NCBI RefSeq assembly: GCF_021117365.1
Contig: NZ_CP088262.1
Location: forward strand, 1,426,001-1,490,000
Length of the DNA: 64,000 nucleotides
Direction of reading: 5' to 3'
Origin: Nocardioides sp. cx-173
GTDB lineage: Bacteria > Actinomycetota > Actinomycetes > Propionibacteriales > Nocardioidaceae
The notes below the pieces were generated by a model. It saw nothing but the letters and a program-made list of their open reading frames with translations, made no database searches and was not told the origin of the DNA. A program made the position numbers and the translations under genes. Below, piece by piece: positions 26,158-36,745 of the stretch; position 1 is the first letter of the stretch; each line of letters begins with the position of its first letter.

Positions 26158-29100
26158 TCAGTCCTCGTGGGCCCGCGCAGACCGCTGCATGAGCAGCTGC
26201 ACCGCATCGTCGAGGAGCTGCGCCGCGCGCGCGTCGAATGAGTGCTCGGCCGCGACCAGTTCTGCCGCGGCACGTCGGCCAGCCTCATCGGGGAACAGGG
26301 TCTCGCGCTGCGCGACGATGCCGACCAGCTCCTGCTGGTCCTGCCACGGCTGCACGAGGCCGTGGAACAGCTCGCGCAGGTCCACCCCGGGGACATCGTC
26401 GCTCGCCACGCGGGCGCCCGCGGCCGCCGCGTCCATGAGTCGGTTGGAGACGAAGCCGGCGGCGCGCATGTCCTCCCAGTGGTCGTTGAGGACGACGCCC
26501 GCGGACGCGTAGAGCTCGCCGAGCTCGGCGTTGTCGACGAGCAGCGAGCTCACCGCGCCCTCGGGCAGGATGTCGTGCCAGCCGGCGCCGTGGACCGTGA
26601 CGGGGAGACCGGCCGCGTTCGCGTGGCGCAGGGACGTGCGGTAGACGCCGCGGGAGTTGCCGACGAAGAGCACCTCGGGCCCCGTGTCGAAGGTGGCGCG
26701 GCCGGGGTGGAAGAGGGTCGGGTCGGTCGCCTGCAGCAGGGGCCGCACCTCGACCCCCCACTCGGCGCTGACCTGCTCGGACCACGCGACGCTGGCGGCG
26801 TACACCCGGTCGAAGCGCGCGACCTCCTGCGGTGTCACCAGGTCGGGGTGGCTGATGACCCACTCCAGGTTGACCCGCCCGGGGCGGGGCACGACGAGGT
26901 CGAGGCCGCGCAGGACGAGCACCACGTCGTCGAGGTCACGGCTCGGGCGGTGGCGCTGCTCCCGGGCGTCGACCGCGACGTGCTGCCCGAGTCGACGCAG
27001 CGCGGCGGCCAGGGCCTCGCCGAAGTGGGTGTCGCCCCAGGCGAGCCCCTTGGGGCCGGCGGGCGAGGCGAGGTCGATCGCCCACCGCAGCACGGGCGCT
27101 GCCTGCGTGACCTGCAGCGAGCCGCGCAGCGGCTGAAGCACCGCGCTGGGGCACAGGGCGGGGTTGTCCTCCGGCCCGGTGGCCTGCCCCGGCAGTACGT
27201 CGTAGCGGTGGCGGACCACGTCGAGGCCCGCGGCACGCCAGGCGTCCGCCGAGCCGCCCGGCGGCCGGTGGCGCGCCGCGAGGGTCCGCATCGCGGCTGC
27301 GGTCACCGCCGGGTCGGGGGTCGGGGTGGGACGGGCGACGATCTCGACATCGGGCACCAGGCCGGTGGCGCCGTGGCCGGCCGCGGCCCCACGCAGAGAG
27401 AGGTCCGACATGGTCAACGGGCCGCACAGGGCATCGAGCCCGTCCAGGTCGGCGAGGTGCTCGCCGCGCATGGCGACGACCGGTCCCGCGGCGGCGGGGA
27501 CGGGTCGCCGGCCGGCGCGGCGGGCGTCCTCGGCCGGATGGCCGGCCAGGAAGGGGTAGGGCACCGCCAGGTCGTCGTCGAAGGCCGCCCCGGCGGTCTG
27601 CACGGTGCGGGTCGTGTCCAGCACCAAGGGCTGAGCGAACGCGACGCCGTCCTCGAGCGCGCCGGCGAGCCGCAGGGCGGCGGGCAGGTCGGGGTCGATG
27701 GGGTCGAGCACGAGCACCACCTGCTCCCCGCGCGTGGCGGCGAAGCCGACGTTGGCCCGGACCGCCGCGCCCCGGTCCATCTGGAGTGTCACCAGCCGGG
27801 CGTGGCCGAGGACCTCGGTGAGCACGCCGAGAAGCACGTGGTGCGAGCGGGGGAGCCGTTCGCCGACGACGACGGCGTCCACCGGCAGCCCCTCGCGGGC
27901 CGCCGCGGACACCGCCCGCAGCCACAGGACCAGAGGGCGGATGGAGCCCGCCGCGGGGAGCACCACGCTGGTGTGCCCCGGCACCCGCTCGGCGGCGCGT
28001 GCGGCCTCCCAGTCGACGAGGTGGCGCGAGGCGATGACCGAGAGCCAGGCCGGCGACTCCTGGTTGCTGATGCGCGGGCCCGCGGTCGCATCGTCGGAGT
28101 CGTCGGTGTAGTCGACGCCGAGATAGCTCACCAGGTGCGGCGGGGTGCGCTCGGCCATCTTGAGCACCAGGTCGTAGTCGACCCCCCGCCGCAGGCTCTC
28201 GTCGAAGCCACCTACCTGGGTGACGAGCTCGCGCCGGGCCACCAGGACGTTGAGGTCGATGTGGTTGGCCACGAGCAGGTGTCGGTGCGTGCCCTCGAAC
28301 GCGCGGTAGTAGACCTCGCCGTCCCTGGCCGCCTGCAGGGCGGCGTGTGCCATCTGCCAGTCGGGGTGGGCCTCCAGCTCGGCGAGCATCACCTGGAGGA
28401 AGCCCGGGCGCCACTGGTTGTCGGTGTCGAGGAAAGCGACGTAGCGGCCGCGGGCGCGGGCGAGCCCGGTGTTGCGCGCCGCGGAGACCCCGTGATGGCC
28501 CGCGGGCACCACGACGATCCGCTCGTCGAATGCGGCCATGCCCCGCACGACGGAGAGGGAGTCGTCGGTGGAGCCGTCGTCCACGATCAGCAGCTCCCAG
28601 TCACCGAACGTCTGGCGCTGGACGGACTCCACCGCGTCACGCACCACGGTGGCGCGGTTCCACAGCGGCATCACGATGCTGACCAACGGCGTTCCGTCGT
28701 CCGGTGCGACCGGCATCGTGCCGGGCTCGAGCAGGTCGCCGGGTCGCTCCGCGCTCACGCGGGGCGCGTTGCGCAGCCCCAGATCCCGCTGCCACTGCCG
28801 CAAGGCTCGCGCGCTGGCCACCGCGACCTCGCCGAGCGTCACGGTGGGGGCATCCGGGCCGCCTGGAAGGACCGAGTCGGGCGTGGCCCGCTCCAACCAC
28901 CCCACGAGGGGGCCGAGACGGTGCTCGGCGGCCGCGGGGTCGGCACGAGTGATGGCCTCCAGGTCCACCAGCGGATGGGGCGAGGCGTTGCTGCGTACGC
29001 GATGGTTGTTGAGGAACCACAGCAGCGGGTTGCGCAGTGCCGGCGGCCTGCCGAAGCGCGGGTCGACGGCCTCGATGAAGAACAGCGGGTGCGGCGAGAG

Positions 29101-29337
29101 TGCCGGGTTGGCCACGTAGGCGTCCACCGCCGCCGCCCTGGAGCCCAGCTTGCGCCCCAGCTGCTGCTCCACCCAGTGCTGGTCGAAGAGCGGGGTGTCG
29201 AGGAGGACCTGGCGGCCCTTGGCGGTGATTCGGCTGGCGGGCGGGGTCGGCGCCCCGGGGCGCAGGCCGGTGCGTCGGGCGGCCGCGCCGGCGACGCTGC
29301 GGGCGCGGCGGAGGAGGTCGGGTGTCTCAGGAGGCAC
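26158..29337 (-). CDS. Large multi-domain glycosyltransferase (GT-A + GT-A-like + GT-B)
   Basis: The 1059-residue protein appears to hold three transferase-like domains. After an N-terminal FDxxWxxxxxx/Php-type spacer (about 45-135), a GT2 domain runs from about 218 to 410, with VSIVMPLWNRATVVRDAVES, ELLIVDDGSTDDSL and ARGRYVAFLDTDNQW. A second, degenerate GT-A-like part (about 470-715) has LVLDPID, VQTAGAAFDDD and TMSDLSLR. A C-terminal GT-B/CgeB-like part (about 742-1059) has FVGNSRGVYRTSLRHA and the nucleotide-sugar-binding LNDHWEDMRAAGFVSNRLMDAAAAG. It probably adds several sugars to a surface glycan. GTG at 29337 follows GGTGGAG and overlaps the RgpF-like gene by 11 bases. The frame continues upstream only as shadow. 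Confidence 0.85.
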   Translation of the reverse strand: MPPETPDLLRRARSVAGAAARRTGLRPGAPTPPASRITAKGRQVLLDTPLFDQHWVEQQLGRKLGSRAAAVDAYVANPALSPHPLFFIEAVDPRFGRPPALRNPLLWFLNNHRVRSNASPHPLVDLEAITRADPAAAEHRLGPLVGWLERATPDSVLPGGPDAPTVTLGEVAVASARALRQWQRDLGLRNAPRVSAERPGDLLEPGTMPVAPDDGTPLVSIVMPLWNRATVVRDAVESVQRQTFGDWELLIVDDGSTDDSLSVVRGMAAFDERIVVVPAGHHGVSAARNTGLARARGRYVAFLDTDNQWRPGFLQVMLAELEAHPDWQMAHAALQAARDGEVYYRAFEGTHRHLLVANHIDLNVLVARRELVTQVGGFDESLRRGVDYDLVLKMAERTPPHLVSYLGVDYTDDSDDATAGPRISNQESPAWLSVIASRHLVDWEAARAAERVPGHTSVVLPAAGSIRPLVLWLRAVSAAAREGLPVDAVVVGERLPRSHHVLLGVLTEVLGHARLVTLQMDRGAAVRANVGFAATRGEQVVLVLDPIDPDLPAALRLAGALEDGVAFAQPLVLDTTRTVQTAGAAFDDDLAVPYPFLAGHPAEDARRAGRRPVPAAAGPVVAMRGEHLADLDGLDALCGPLTMSDLSLRGAAAGHGATGLVPDVEIVARPTPTPDPAVTAAAMRTLAARHRPPGGSADAWRAAGLDVVRHRYDVLPGQATGPEDNPALCPSAVLQPLRGSLQVTQAAPVLRWAIDLASPAGPKGLAWGDTHFGEALAAALRRLGQHVAVDAREQRHRPSRDLDDVVLVLRGLDLVVPRPGRVNLEWVISHPDLVTPQEVARFDRVYAASVAWSEQVSAEWGVEVRPLLQATDPTLFHPGRATFDTGPEVLFVGNSRGVYRTSLRHANAAGLPVTVHGAGWHDILPEGAVSSLLVDNAELGELYASAGVVLNDHWEDMRAAGFVSNRLMDAAAAGARVASDDVPGVDLRELFHGLVQPWQDQQELVGIVAQRETLFPDEAGRRAAAELVAAEHSFDARAAQLLDDAVQLLMQRSARAHED

Positions 29338-30268
29338 GTCGGTACTCCACCAGCCGTCGGAGCGGGCGCAGCGCCCGGGGGGTCGGGCGCAGCACGGTGT
29401 CCGGGCGCACGGTCGAGATCGCGGACGTCGCGTCGAGGTACTCGCGGACCCCGGCGAAGGCCTCGGGGTAGCGCTGCTCGCAGAGCAGCAGCAGCCGGTC
29501 TGCGCCCAGGCCGTAGGGGTCATAGCGCAGGGTGTCGATCTTGACGTACGGCAGGCGGCCGCCGTCGAGCGCGACGTCGGCGAGGGCGATGGCGGGGTTC
29601 CAGGGGTCCTTCGCCCGCTCGAGCAGCCAGGACAGCTGGCGACGCGATCGCGGCGGCGGCAGCCGGTGCACCGTCCACCACGCGACCCGGCGCTGCGCGA
29701 GCGTGCGGTCCGCGTCGGTCTCGGAGAAGTACGAGGACCAGCGGAACCCGGCGTCGGTCAGGGACCGGCTCAGCCCGACCTCGTAGGCGGCGATCACCTT
29801 GCCGCGGTCCGAGACCGGCGACATCGTCCGCCAGAACCGCGCGAACGCCTGCGAGTCGAGGACCCAGGGCCGGAAGGCGACGAAGAAGCTCTGCACGTGG
29901 GGGTGGACGCGTTGGGAGGCCGTGAGCCCCCAGAAGTCGGCGGGCCGGCTCCCCATCGTCTCGAAGATCTCGGAGTAGTCGACCAACGGCCCGACGTAGG
30001 TGTCGTTGCAGACGATCACCTCGTCGTGCCCGGTGAGCCGGCTCGCCTCCAGCCCGGTCTTGTAGCTGAAGAAGTCGTAGCCGTAGTTGGGCCGGCGGAT
30101 GAGCCGGGCGTGGCTCTCGAGGAAGGCCGCGCCCTCGTCGTCCAGCTCGGCGGTGGACACGACCACCAGCTCGTCGACCGCCGAGGCCAACGCCGCGACG
30201 TGGCGGCGGACGTGGGGGGCCACCAGGCCGCGGGGGTCGTAGTGAGCCATCACGGCCAACCGAGACAA
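29327..30268 (-). CDS. Rhamnan synthesis protein F (RgpF)-like protein
   Basis: The 313-residue protein matches the RgpF family, linked to rhamnose-glucose polysaccharide synthesis in streptococci. Visible blocks are VMAHYDPRGLVAPHVRRHV, VDELVVVSTAELDDEGAAFL, RRPNYGYDFFSYKTGLE and EVIVCNDTYVGPL, then DFWGLTAS and QSFFVAFRPW. I start at the TTG at 30266-30268 because AGGAGG lies four bases upstream and the next residues (SRLAVMAHYD) lead into the family's first strand. It is the first gene of a two-gene minus-strand operon with the large glycosyltransferase. Confidence 0.85.
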   Translation of the reverse strand: MSRLAVMAHYDPRGLVAPHVRRHVAALASAVDELVVVSTAELDDEGAAFLESHARLIRRPNYGYDFFSYKTGLEASRLTGHDEVIVCNDTYVGPLVDYSEIFETMGSRPADFWGLTASQRVHPHVQSFFVAFRPWVLDSQAFARFWRTMSPVSDRGKVIAAYEVGLSRSLTDAGFRWSSYFSETDADRTLAQRRVAWWTVHRLPPPRSRRQLSWLLERAKDPWNPAIALADVALDGGRLPYVKIDTLRYDPYGLGADRLLLLCEQRYPEAFAGVREYLDATSAISTVRPDTVLRPTPRALRPLRRLVEYRRAS

Positions 30269-30349
30269 GGCTCCTCCTGGTGCCGGATGCGGGTGTGCGC
30301 GATCGGTGATCGTACGCGACGGCGCCCGTCGTCCCGGGCTGCGGATCCC

Positions 30350-30365
30350 GTAACGCAGACGTAAC
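30350..30365 (+). promoter_or_regulatory. Possible GlnR box upstream of amtB
   Basis: GTAAC-N6-GTAAC (30350-30354 and 30361-30365). The actinobacterial nitrogen regulator GlnR binds pairs of gTnAc/GaAAc half-sites with centres 11 bases apart, and the spacing here is 11. It lies about 135 bases before a -10-like TAGATT (30500-30505) and 153 before amtB. The remaining part of this gap (30269-30517) also holds an inverted repeat GTTGC-N6-GCAAC (30381-30396); nothing else recognised. Confidence 0.4.
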
Positions 30366-30517
30366 ACCAGGAGGGAACTCGTTGCCTGCCCGCAACATCG
30401 GACGGCGGGCCGCGAAACCTCGGACCCCGAAAGTTCTGACCAATGAGGTGGGGATCTCGCGGCGACAGTGCGGTCGCCGGCGGGCCGCGTCTCCCCGGTT
30501 AGATTTCTGGAGGTTCT

Positions 30518-32166
<1,649 letters not shown>

Positions 32167-32191
32167 CCGCCGCGGCCCCCTCGTAGAGCCC

Positions 32192-32227
32192 CGACGACCC
32201 GGCCGTCCTGAGACGGCCGGGTCGTCG
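32192..32227 (+). terminator. Strong hairpin between the two PII genes
   Basis: A perfect 16-bp stem (32192-32207 with 32212-32227) closes on CTGA. It could end or attenuate the amtB-PII message before the second PII gene, or protect the upstream message from decay. No U-tract. Confidence 0.7.
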
Positions 32228-32292
32228 GCACGTCCTGGGGGCATCATCGGCACCGTCCCGGGCGCCGCCCACCCTCAGCAAGGAGCGCACGC

Positions 32293-32631
32293 ATGAAGCT
32301 CGTCACCGCGGTCATCAAGCCCCACAAGTGGGAGGAGGTCCGGATGGCCCTCGAGGCCGCCGGCGTCACCGGCATGACGGTCTCCGAGGTCAGCGGCTAC
32401 GGCCGCCAGAAGGGCCACACCGAGGTCTACCGCGGCGCCGAGTACGACGTGGCGCTCGTGCCGAAGATCCGCTTGGAGATCGTCGTCGGCGACGACGACG
32501 CCGCGACGATCGTCTCGACGATCCAGACCAGCGCCGGCACCGGCCGCATCGGGGACGGCAAGATCTGGACCTCGCCGCTCGACTCCGTGATCCGCGTGCG
32601 CACCGGCGACCGGGACGACGCGGCCATCTAG
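32293..32631 (+). CDS. Nitrogen regulatory PII protein, second copy
   Basis: Also 112 residues, with the same T-loop including Tyr51, the same B-loop and C-loop. Differences from the first copy cluster at positions 15-23 and 66-82. CAAGGAGCGCACGC before the ATG is a good ribosome-binding site. It is followed by glnD after 13 bases, so by position it may be the form that works with GlnD and the wider nitrogen response. Close similarity at DNA level points to a fairly recent tandem duplication. Confidence 0.94.
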   Translation: MKLVTAVIKPHKWEEVRMALEAAGVTGMTVSEVSGYGRQKGHTEVYRGAEYDVALVPKIRLEIVVGDDDAATIVSTIQTSAGTGRIGDGKIWTSPLDSVIRVRTGDRDDAAI

Positions 32632-32644
32632 TGGTCGCCCTCGG

Positions 32645-34864
32645 ATGACCGCCTCGGAGCGAGCCGCCCGGACCGCCGACGCCGACGCCCTGTGCGTCAC
32701 CGCCTACGAGGGCTGCGGGGGCCCGGCCTCGGGAGCGGCACTGGTCGCGGTCGGCGGGTACGGCCGCGGCGAGCTCGCGCCGTACTCGGACCTGGACGTG
32801 GTGCTGGTCTCCGACCAGGGCGTCGACCTGGGCGACCTGGCCGAGAAGGTCTGGTACCCGCTGTGGGACAGCGGGAGCCGGCTCGACCACTCGGTGCGCA
32901 CGATGCCCGAGATGCTGACCGCGGCCGCGGCGGACCTGCGCGTGGCGTCCGGGCTGCTGGACGTGCGCCACGTCGCCGGCGACCCCAACCTGACCCTGCG
33001 CCTGCGCACGACGATGCTCGCGGAGTGGCGCCGCGGGGCGCGCGAGCGGCTGCCGGCCCTACACGACCTGGTGCGGGCGCGCCACGACCTGCTGGGAGAG
33101 CTGGCGCATCTATCGGTTCCCGACGTCAAGGAGGCCGAGGGCGGCCTGCGCGACGCGACCGTGCTCCGCGGGCTGGTCGCCACGTGGCTGGTCGACGTGC
33201 CCCACGTGGACCTCGAGCGCAGCCGGAGGTCGCTGCTGGACGTCCGCGACCTGCTGCACGCCACCACGGGGCGGGCCACCGATCGGATCGCTCCCGAGGT
33301 GTGGCCGGACCTCGCCGAGGCGCTGGACCTGGCCGACGACCTGGCCGCGCAGGTGCACGTGCGCGACCTCGGGCGCCGGATCGCGCACCTGTCGCGGCTG
33401 GCGTGGCGGCGCGTGGACGCGGTCCTGGCGCGTCCGGTGTCGGTGAAGGGGGCCCGACGCCCCTCCCTCGAGCCGGTGGCCGCCGGGGTCGCCCTGTCGG
33501 CGGGGGAGATCGTGCTCGACCGCAGGGCCCGCCCCGCCGAGGACCCGGTGCTGCTGCTGCGCGCGGCGACCGCCGCCGCCGAGCGCGACGTCGTGCTCGC
33601 GCCGGCCACCGCCGCGCGGCTGGTGCGGGAGTGCCCGCCGCTGCCCGACCCGTGGCCGGACGAGGCCCGGCAGCTGCTGGTGCGGCTGCTGGCGTCCGGC
33701 CGCAGCCTGCTCGCGGTCTGGGAGACGCTGGAGGAGACCCAGGCGCTGAGCGGGTTCCTGCCGGAGTGGGAGCGGGTGCGCTCCCTGCCGCATGCCTCGG
33801 TCATCCACCGCTTCACCGTCGACCGGCACGTCATCGAGACCTGCATCGAGGCCTCGTCCCTGATCCGCTCCGTGGCCCGGCCCGACGTCCTGATGGTGGC
33901 CGCGCTGCTGCACGACATCGGCAAGGGCGGGCTGACCGAGCACAGCGTCGCGGGGGAGCCCTTCGCCCGCGGGATCGCCACCCGCATGGGCTTCGCGCCG
34001 GACTGCGTCGACCTGATCTCGCTGCTCGTGCGCTGGCACCTGCTGCTCGCCCAGAGCGCGACCACCCGCGACCCCGACGACCCCGCGACCGTCGAGCTGG
34101 TGACCTCGCGCCTGGGCTCGGTCGAGGCGGTCGCACTTCTCGGCGCCCTCACCGAGGCCGACGCCAAGGCCACCTCGCCCAAGGCCTGGTCGTCCTGGCG
34201 CTCCGGGCTGATCCTCGACCTGGCCCGCCGCGCGCACGCCGCCCTCGACACCGGCGCCGCCCTGCCGCCGATCCACAGCGACGACGTGCCCGTCCCCGCC
34301 GACCTGCGCCCCGACTCCGTCTACATCTCCGTGGAGCCCGTGCCCGGTGGCTCCCGCGTCACCACCATCGCCATCGACCGGATCGGGCTGCTCGCCGACT
34401 TCGCCGCCATGTTCGCGCTGCAGCGCACGGTCGTGCGCGCGGCGCGCGTGTGGGCGCAGGGGGAGCACGGCATCTCGGTCTGGGACGTCGCGGACGAGGA
34501 CCTCGACCCGGCGATCCTGCGACAGAAGTACGACGCGATCGTCGACGGGCGGCTCGACCCGTCGGCCCGGCTGCGGCCCGGGGGCGGCGGTGCGCTCGCC
34601 CCGACGGTCGTGGTCCGTCCGGAGGCCAGCGACCACGCGACGGTCCTCGAGGTGCGCACCGCCGACCGGCCCGGCGTGGTCTACCTGGTGTGCGCCACGC
34701 TCGCGCGACTCGACGTCGAGGTCCGCTCGGCGCACGTGGACACGCTGGGACCGCAGGCCGTCGATGTGTTCTACGTGGTGGAGCCGTCTGCGGGAGCGCT
34801 CTCGGAGACCCGTGCGGCGGGCGCGGCGCACGCCGTACGCGAGGCACTCACGGGTCCCGGCTAG
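32645..34864 (+). CDS. glnD: PII uridylyl/adenylyl-transferase GlnD
   Basis: The 739-residue protein modifies and demodifies PII according to glutamine level. The nucleotidyltransferase motif is VGGYGRGELAPYSDLDVVLV. An HD domain for demodification has RFTVDRHVIETC and MVAALLHDIGKGG, with RWHLLLAQ following. Two ACT domains end it: ISVEPVPGGSRVTTIAIDRIG and LEVRTADRPGVVYLV, which sense glutamine. It is shorter than the Escherichia coli enzyme (about 890), as is normal for actinobacteria. The -10-like TAGGCT for ffh overlaps its stop codon. Confidence 0.94.
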   Translation: MTASERAARTADADALCVTAYEGCGGPASGAALVAVGGYGRGELAPYSDLDVVLVSDQGVDLGDLAEKVWYPLWDSGSRLDHSVRTMPEMLTAAAADLRVASGLLDVRHVAGDPNLTLRLRTTMLAEWRRGARERLPALHDLVRARHDLLGELAHLSVPDVKEAEGGLRDATVLRGLVATWLVDVPHVDLERSRRSLLDVRDLLHATTGRATDRIAPEVWPDLAEALDLADDLAAQVHVRDLGRRIAHLSRLAWRRVDAVLARPVSVKGARRPSLEPVAAGVALSAGEIVLDRRARPAEDPVLLLRAATAAAERDVVLAPATAARLVRECPPLPDPWPDEARQLLVRLLASGRSLLAVWETLEETQALSGFLPEWERVRSLPHASVIHRFTVDRHVIETCIEASSLIRSVARPDVLMVAALLHDIGKGGLTEHSVAGEPFARGIATRMGFAPDCVDLISLLVRWHLLLAQSATTRDPDDPATVELVTSRLGSVEAVALLGALTEADAKATSPKAWSSWRSGLILDLARRAHAALDTGAALPPIHSDDVPVPADLRPDSVYISVEPVPGGSRVTTIAIDRIGLLADFAAMFALQRTVVRAARVWAQGEHGISVWDVADEDLDPAILRQKYDAIVDGRLDPSARLRPGGGGALAPTVVVRPEASDHATVLEVRTADRPGVVYLVCATLARLDVEVRSAHVDTLGPQAVDVFYVVEPSAGALSETRAAGAAHAVREALTGPG

Positions 34865-34916
34865 GCTGGACCCTCCACGAGACTCCCGACTTCGCCTGCC
34901 CGAGGACGCCACACCT

Positions 34917-36509
34917 GTGTTTGCCACCCTTTCCGACCGGCTTGCCGACACCTTCAAGAACCTGCGCGGCAAGGGCCGGCTCTCCGAAGCCGACATCGAC
35001 GCCACCGCGCGCGAGATCCGCATCGCGCTGCTCGAGGCCGATGTCGCGCTGCCGGTGGTCAAGGAGTTCGTGGGCGCGGTCAAGGAGCGGGCGCGCGGCG
35101 AGGAGGTCAGCGGTGCGCTGAACCCCGCCCAGCAGATCATCAAGATCGTCAACGAGGAGCTCGTCGAGATCCTCGGCGGCGAGACCCGCCGGCTGCGCTA
35201 CGCCAAGTCCGGGCCCACCGTGATCATGCTGGCCGGCCTCCAGGGTGCGGGCAAGACGACGCTCGCGGCCAAGCTGGCGCTGTGGCTCAAGGACCAGGGC
35301 AAGTCCCCGGTCCTCGTCGCGTGCGACCTCCAGCGCCCCAACGCCGTCAAGCAGCTGCAGGTCAACGGCGAGCGCGCCGGCGTACCCGTCTTCGCCCCCG
35401 AGCCCGGCAACGCCCAAGGAGTCGAGCACGGAGGGGACCCGGTCGGCGTCGCCCGGGCGTCGCTCGAGGAGGCCAAGCGCAAGCTGTACGACGTCGTCAT
35501 CGTCGACACCGCCGGCCGGCTCGGCGTCGACGCGGAGCTGATGCAGCAGGCCTCGGACATCCGCGACGCCGTACAGCCCGACGAGGTGCTGTTCGTCGTC
35601 GACGCGATGATCGGCCAGGACGCGGTCGTCACCGCGCAGGCGTTCCTCGACGGCGTCGGCTATGACGGCGTCGTGCTCACCAAGCTCGACGGCGACGCCC
35701 GCGGTGGTGCCGCCCTGTCGATCGCGTCGCTGACCGGGCGCCCGGTCATGTTCGCCTCCAACGGCGAGAAGCTGACCGACTTCGACCTCTTCCACCCCGA
35801 CCGCATGGCCTCGCGCATCCTCGACATGGGCGACATGCTCACCCTGATCGAGCAGGCCGAGAAGAGCTTCGACTCCGAGCAGGCCATGAAGGCCGCCGCC
35901 AAGCTGAGCGGTCAGGGCGGCGAGTTCACCCTCGACGACTTCCTCGAGCAGATGCAGCAGGTCCGCAAGCTGGGCTCGATGTCGAAGATCATGGGGATGC
36001 TGCCCGGCATGGGGCAGTTCCGCGAGCAGCTCGAGAACTTCGACGAGCGCGAGATCGACCGGATCCAGGCCATCATCCAGTCGATGACGCCGGCCGAGCG
36101 GGCCAACCCGAAGATCATCGACGGGTCGCGCCGCGCCCGGATCGCCAAGGGCTCGGGCCGCATGGTCTCCGACGTCAACCAGCTCGTCGACCGCTTCTTC
36201 GAGGCGCGCAAGATGATGATGCAGATGGCCAAGGGCGGCGGGATGCCCGGCATGCCCGGGATGCCTGGCATGCCCGGCCTGCCCGGGGCCGGCAAGCGCG
36301 GCAAGCAGAAGGCGCAGCCCAAGAAGGGCAAGGGCGCCAAGCGCTCCGGCAACCCGGCCAAGGCGGCTCAGGAGGCCGCCGCCGCCAAGGAGCGTGCGGC
36401 CGCCGCAGCCGCCAACCCGTTCGGCAACCCCGACGCCGAGCCGGTCGACTACGAAGCCGCCGCCGCCAACCTGAACCTGCCCAAGGACTTCTCCAAGTTC
36501 CTGAAGTGA
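34917..36509 (+). CDS. ffh: Signal recognition particle protein Ffh
   Basis: The 530-residue GTPase binds signal sequences and 4.5S RNA. The N domain (FATLSDRLADTFKNLRGKG) is followed by G1 GLQGAGKTT (107-115), VDTAGRLGVD (G3), TKLDGDARGG (G4) and the Met-rich M domain with MSKIMGMLPGM and a GSRRARIAKGSGR RNA-binding helix. After MMMQMAKGGG comes a Met-Pro-Gly repeat (MPGMPGMPGMPGLPG) and a long basic, Lys/Ala-rich tail ending LPKDFSKFLK, longer than in most Ffh. I start at the GTG at 34917. Two copies of the palindromic repeat follow it. Confidence 0.96.
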   Translation: MFATLSDRLADTFKNLRGKGRLSEADIDATAREIRIALLEADVALPVVKEFVGAVKERARGEEVSGALNPAQQIIKIVNEELVEILGGETRRLRYAKSGPTVIMLAGLQGAGKTTLAAKLALWLKDQGKSPVLVACDLQRPNAVKQLQVNGERAGVPVFAPEPGNAQGVEHGGDPVGVARASLEEAKRKLYDVVIVDTAGRLGVDAELMQQASDIRDAVQPDEVLFVVDAMIGQDAVVTAQAFLDGVGYDGVVLTKLDGDARGGAALSIASLTGRPVMFASNGEKLTDFDLFHPDRMASRILDMGDMLTLIEQAEKSFDSEQAMKAAAKLSGQGGEFTLDDFLEQMQQVRKLGSMSKIMGMLPGMGQFREQLENFDEREIDRIQAIIQSMTPAERANPKIIDGSRRARIAKGSGRMVSDVNQLVDRFFEARKMMMQMAKGGGMPGMPGMPGMPGLPGAGKRGKQKAQPKKGKGAKRSGNPAKAAQEAAAAKERAAAAAANPFGNPDAEPVDYEAAAANLNLPKDFSKFLK

Positions 36510-36520
36510 CCGGGCGCCCC

Positions 36521-36590
36521 GAGATTCACCGGGTGCCCGGTGAAACTCTCGCCTCCCGCATGAAGCTTCATACCGGATGCGCGAGTTTCC
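36521..36590 (+). repeat. Palindromic intergenic repeat, copy C
   Basis: Left palindrome 36521-36548 (13-bp arms with one A-A mismatch around TG), core GCCTCCCGC, middle ATGAAGCTTCAT (36560-36571), ACCGGA, then GAGTTTCC (36583-36590), where the right palindrome stops after its first seven bases. It begins 11 bases after the ffh stop. The 80 bases up to copy D hold no gene that I can support. Confidence 0.88.
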
Positions 36591-36677
36591 GATGGGCCGT
36601 GATGCTGACGCGACTAGGAGACTCGTGATGGCCGGTGCTGACAGGGGAGATTGGCGCCGCCGTGCCCGGGGCCGCAA

Positions 36678-36745
36678 GATTCACCGGGCACCCGGTGAAA
36701 CTCACGCCTCCCGCACGAAGCTTCATACCGGACGCGTGAGTTTCC
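36678..36745 (+). repeat. Palindromic intergenic repeat, copy D
   Basis: Same orientation and extent as copy C: left palindrome TTCACCGGG/CCCGGTGAA (36680-36688, 36691-36699) around CA, core GCCTCCCGC, imperfect middle palindrome (36714-36725, one mismatch), ACCGGA and TGAGTTTCC, where it again breaks off. It ends 19 bases before the NYN-domain gene. Confidence 0.88.

Noticed and set aside
26242..29544. 1100-codon plus-strand frame opposite the large glycosyltransferase
   Set aside because: Composition is that of a shadow frame (Gly/Arg/Val/Glu), no recognisable motif; the minus strand carries clear glycosyltransferase motifs.
36235..36300. Microsatellite-like ATGCCCGG repeats
   Set aside because: They are in frame and encode the Met-Pro-Gly repeat next to the Met-rich M domain of Ffh.
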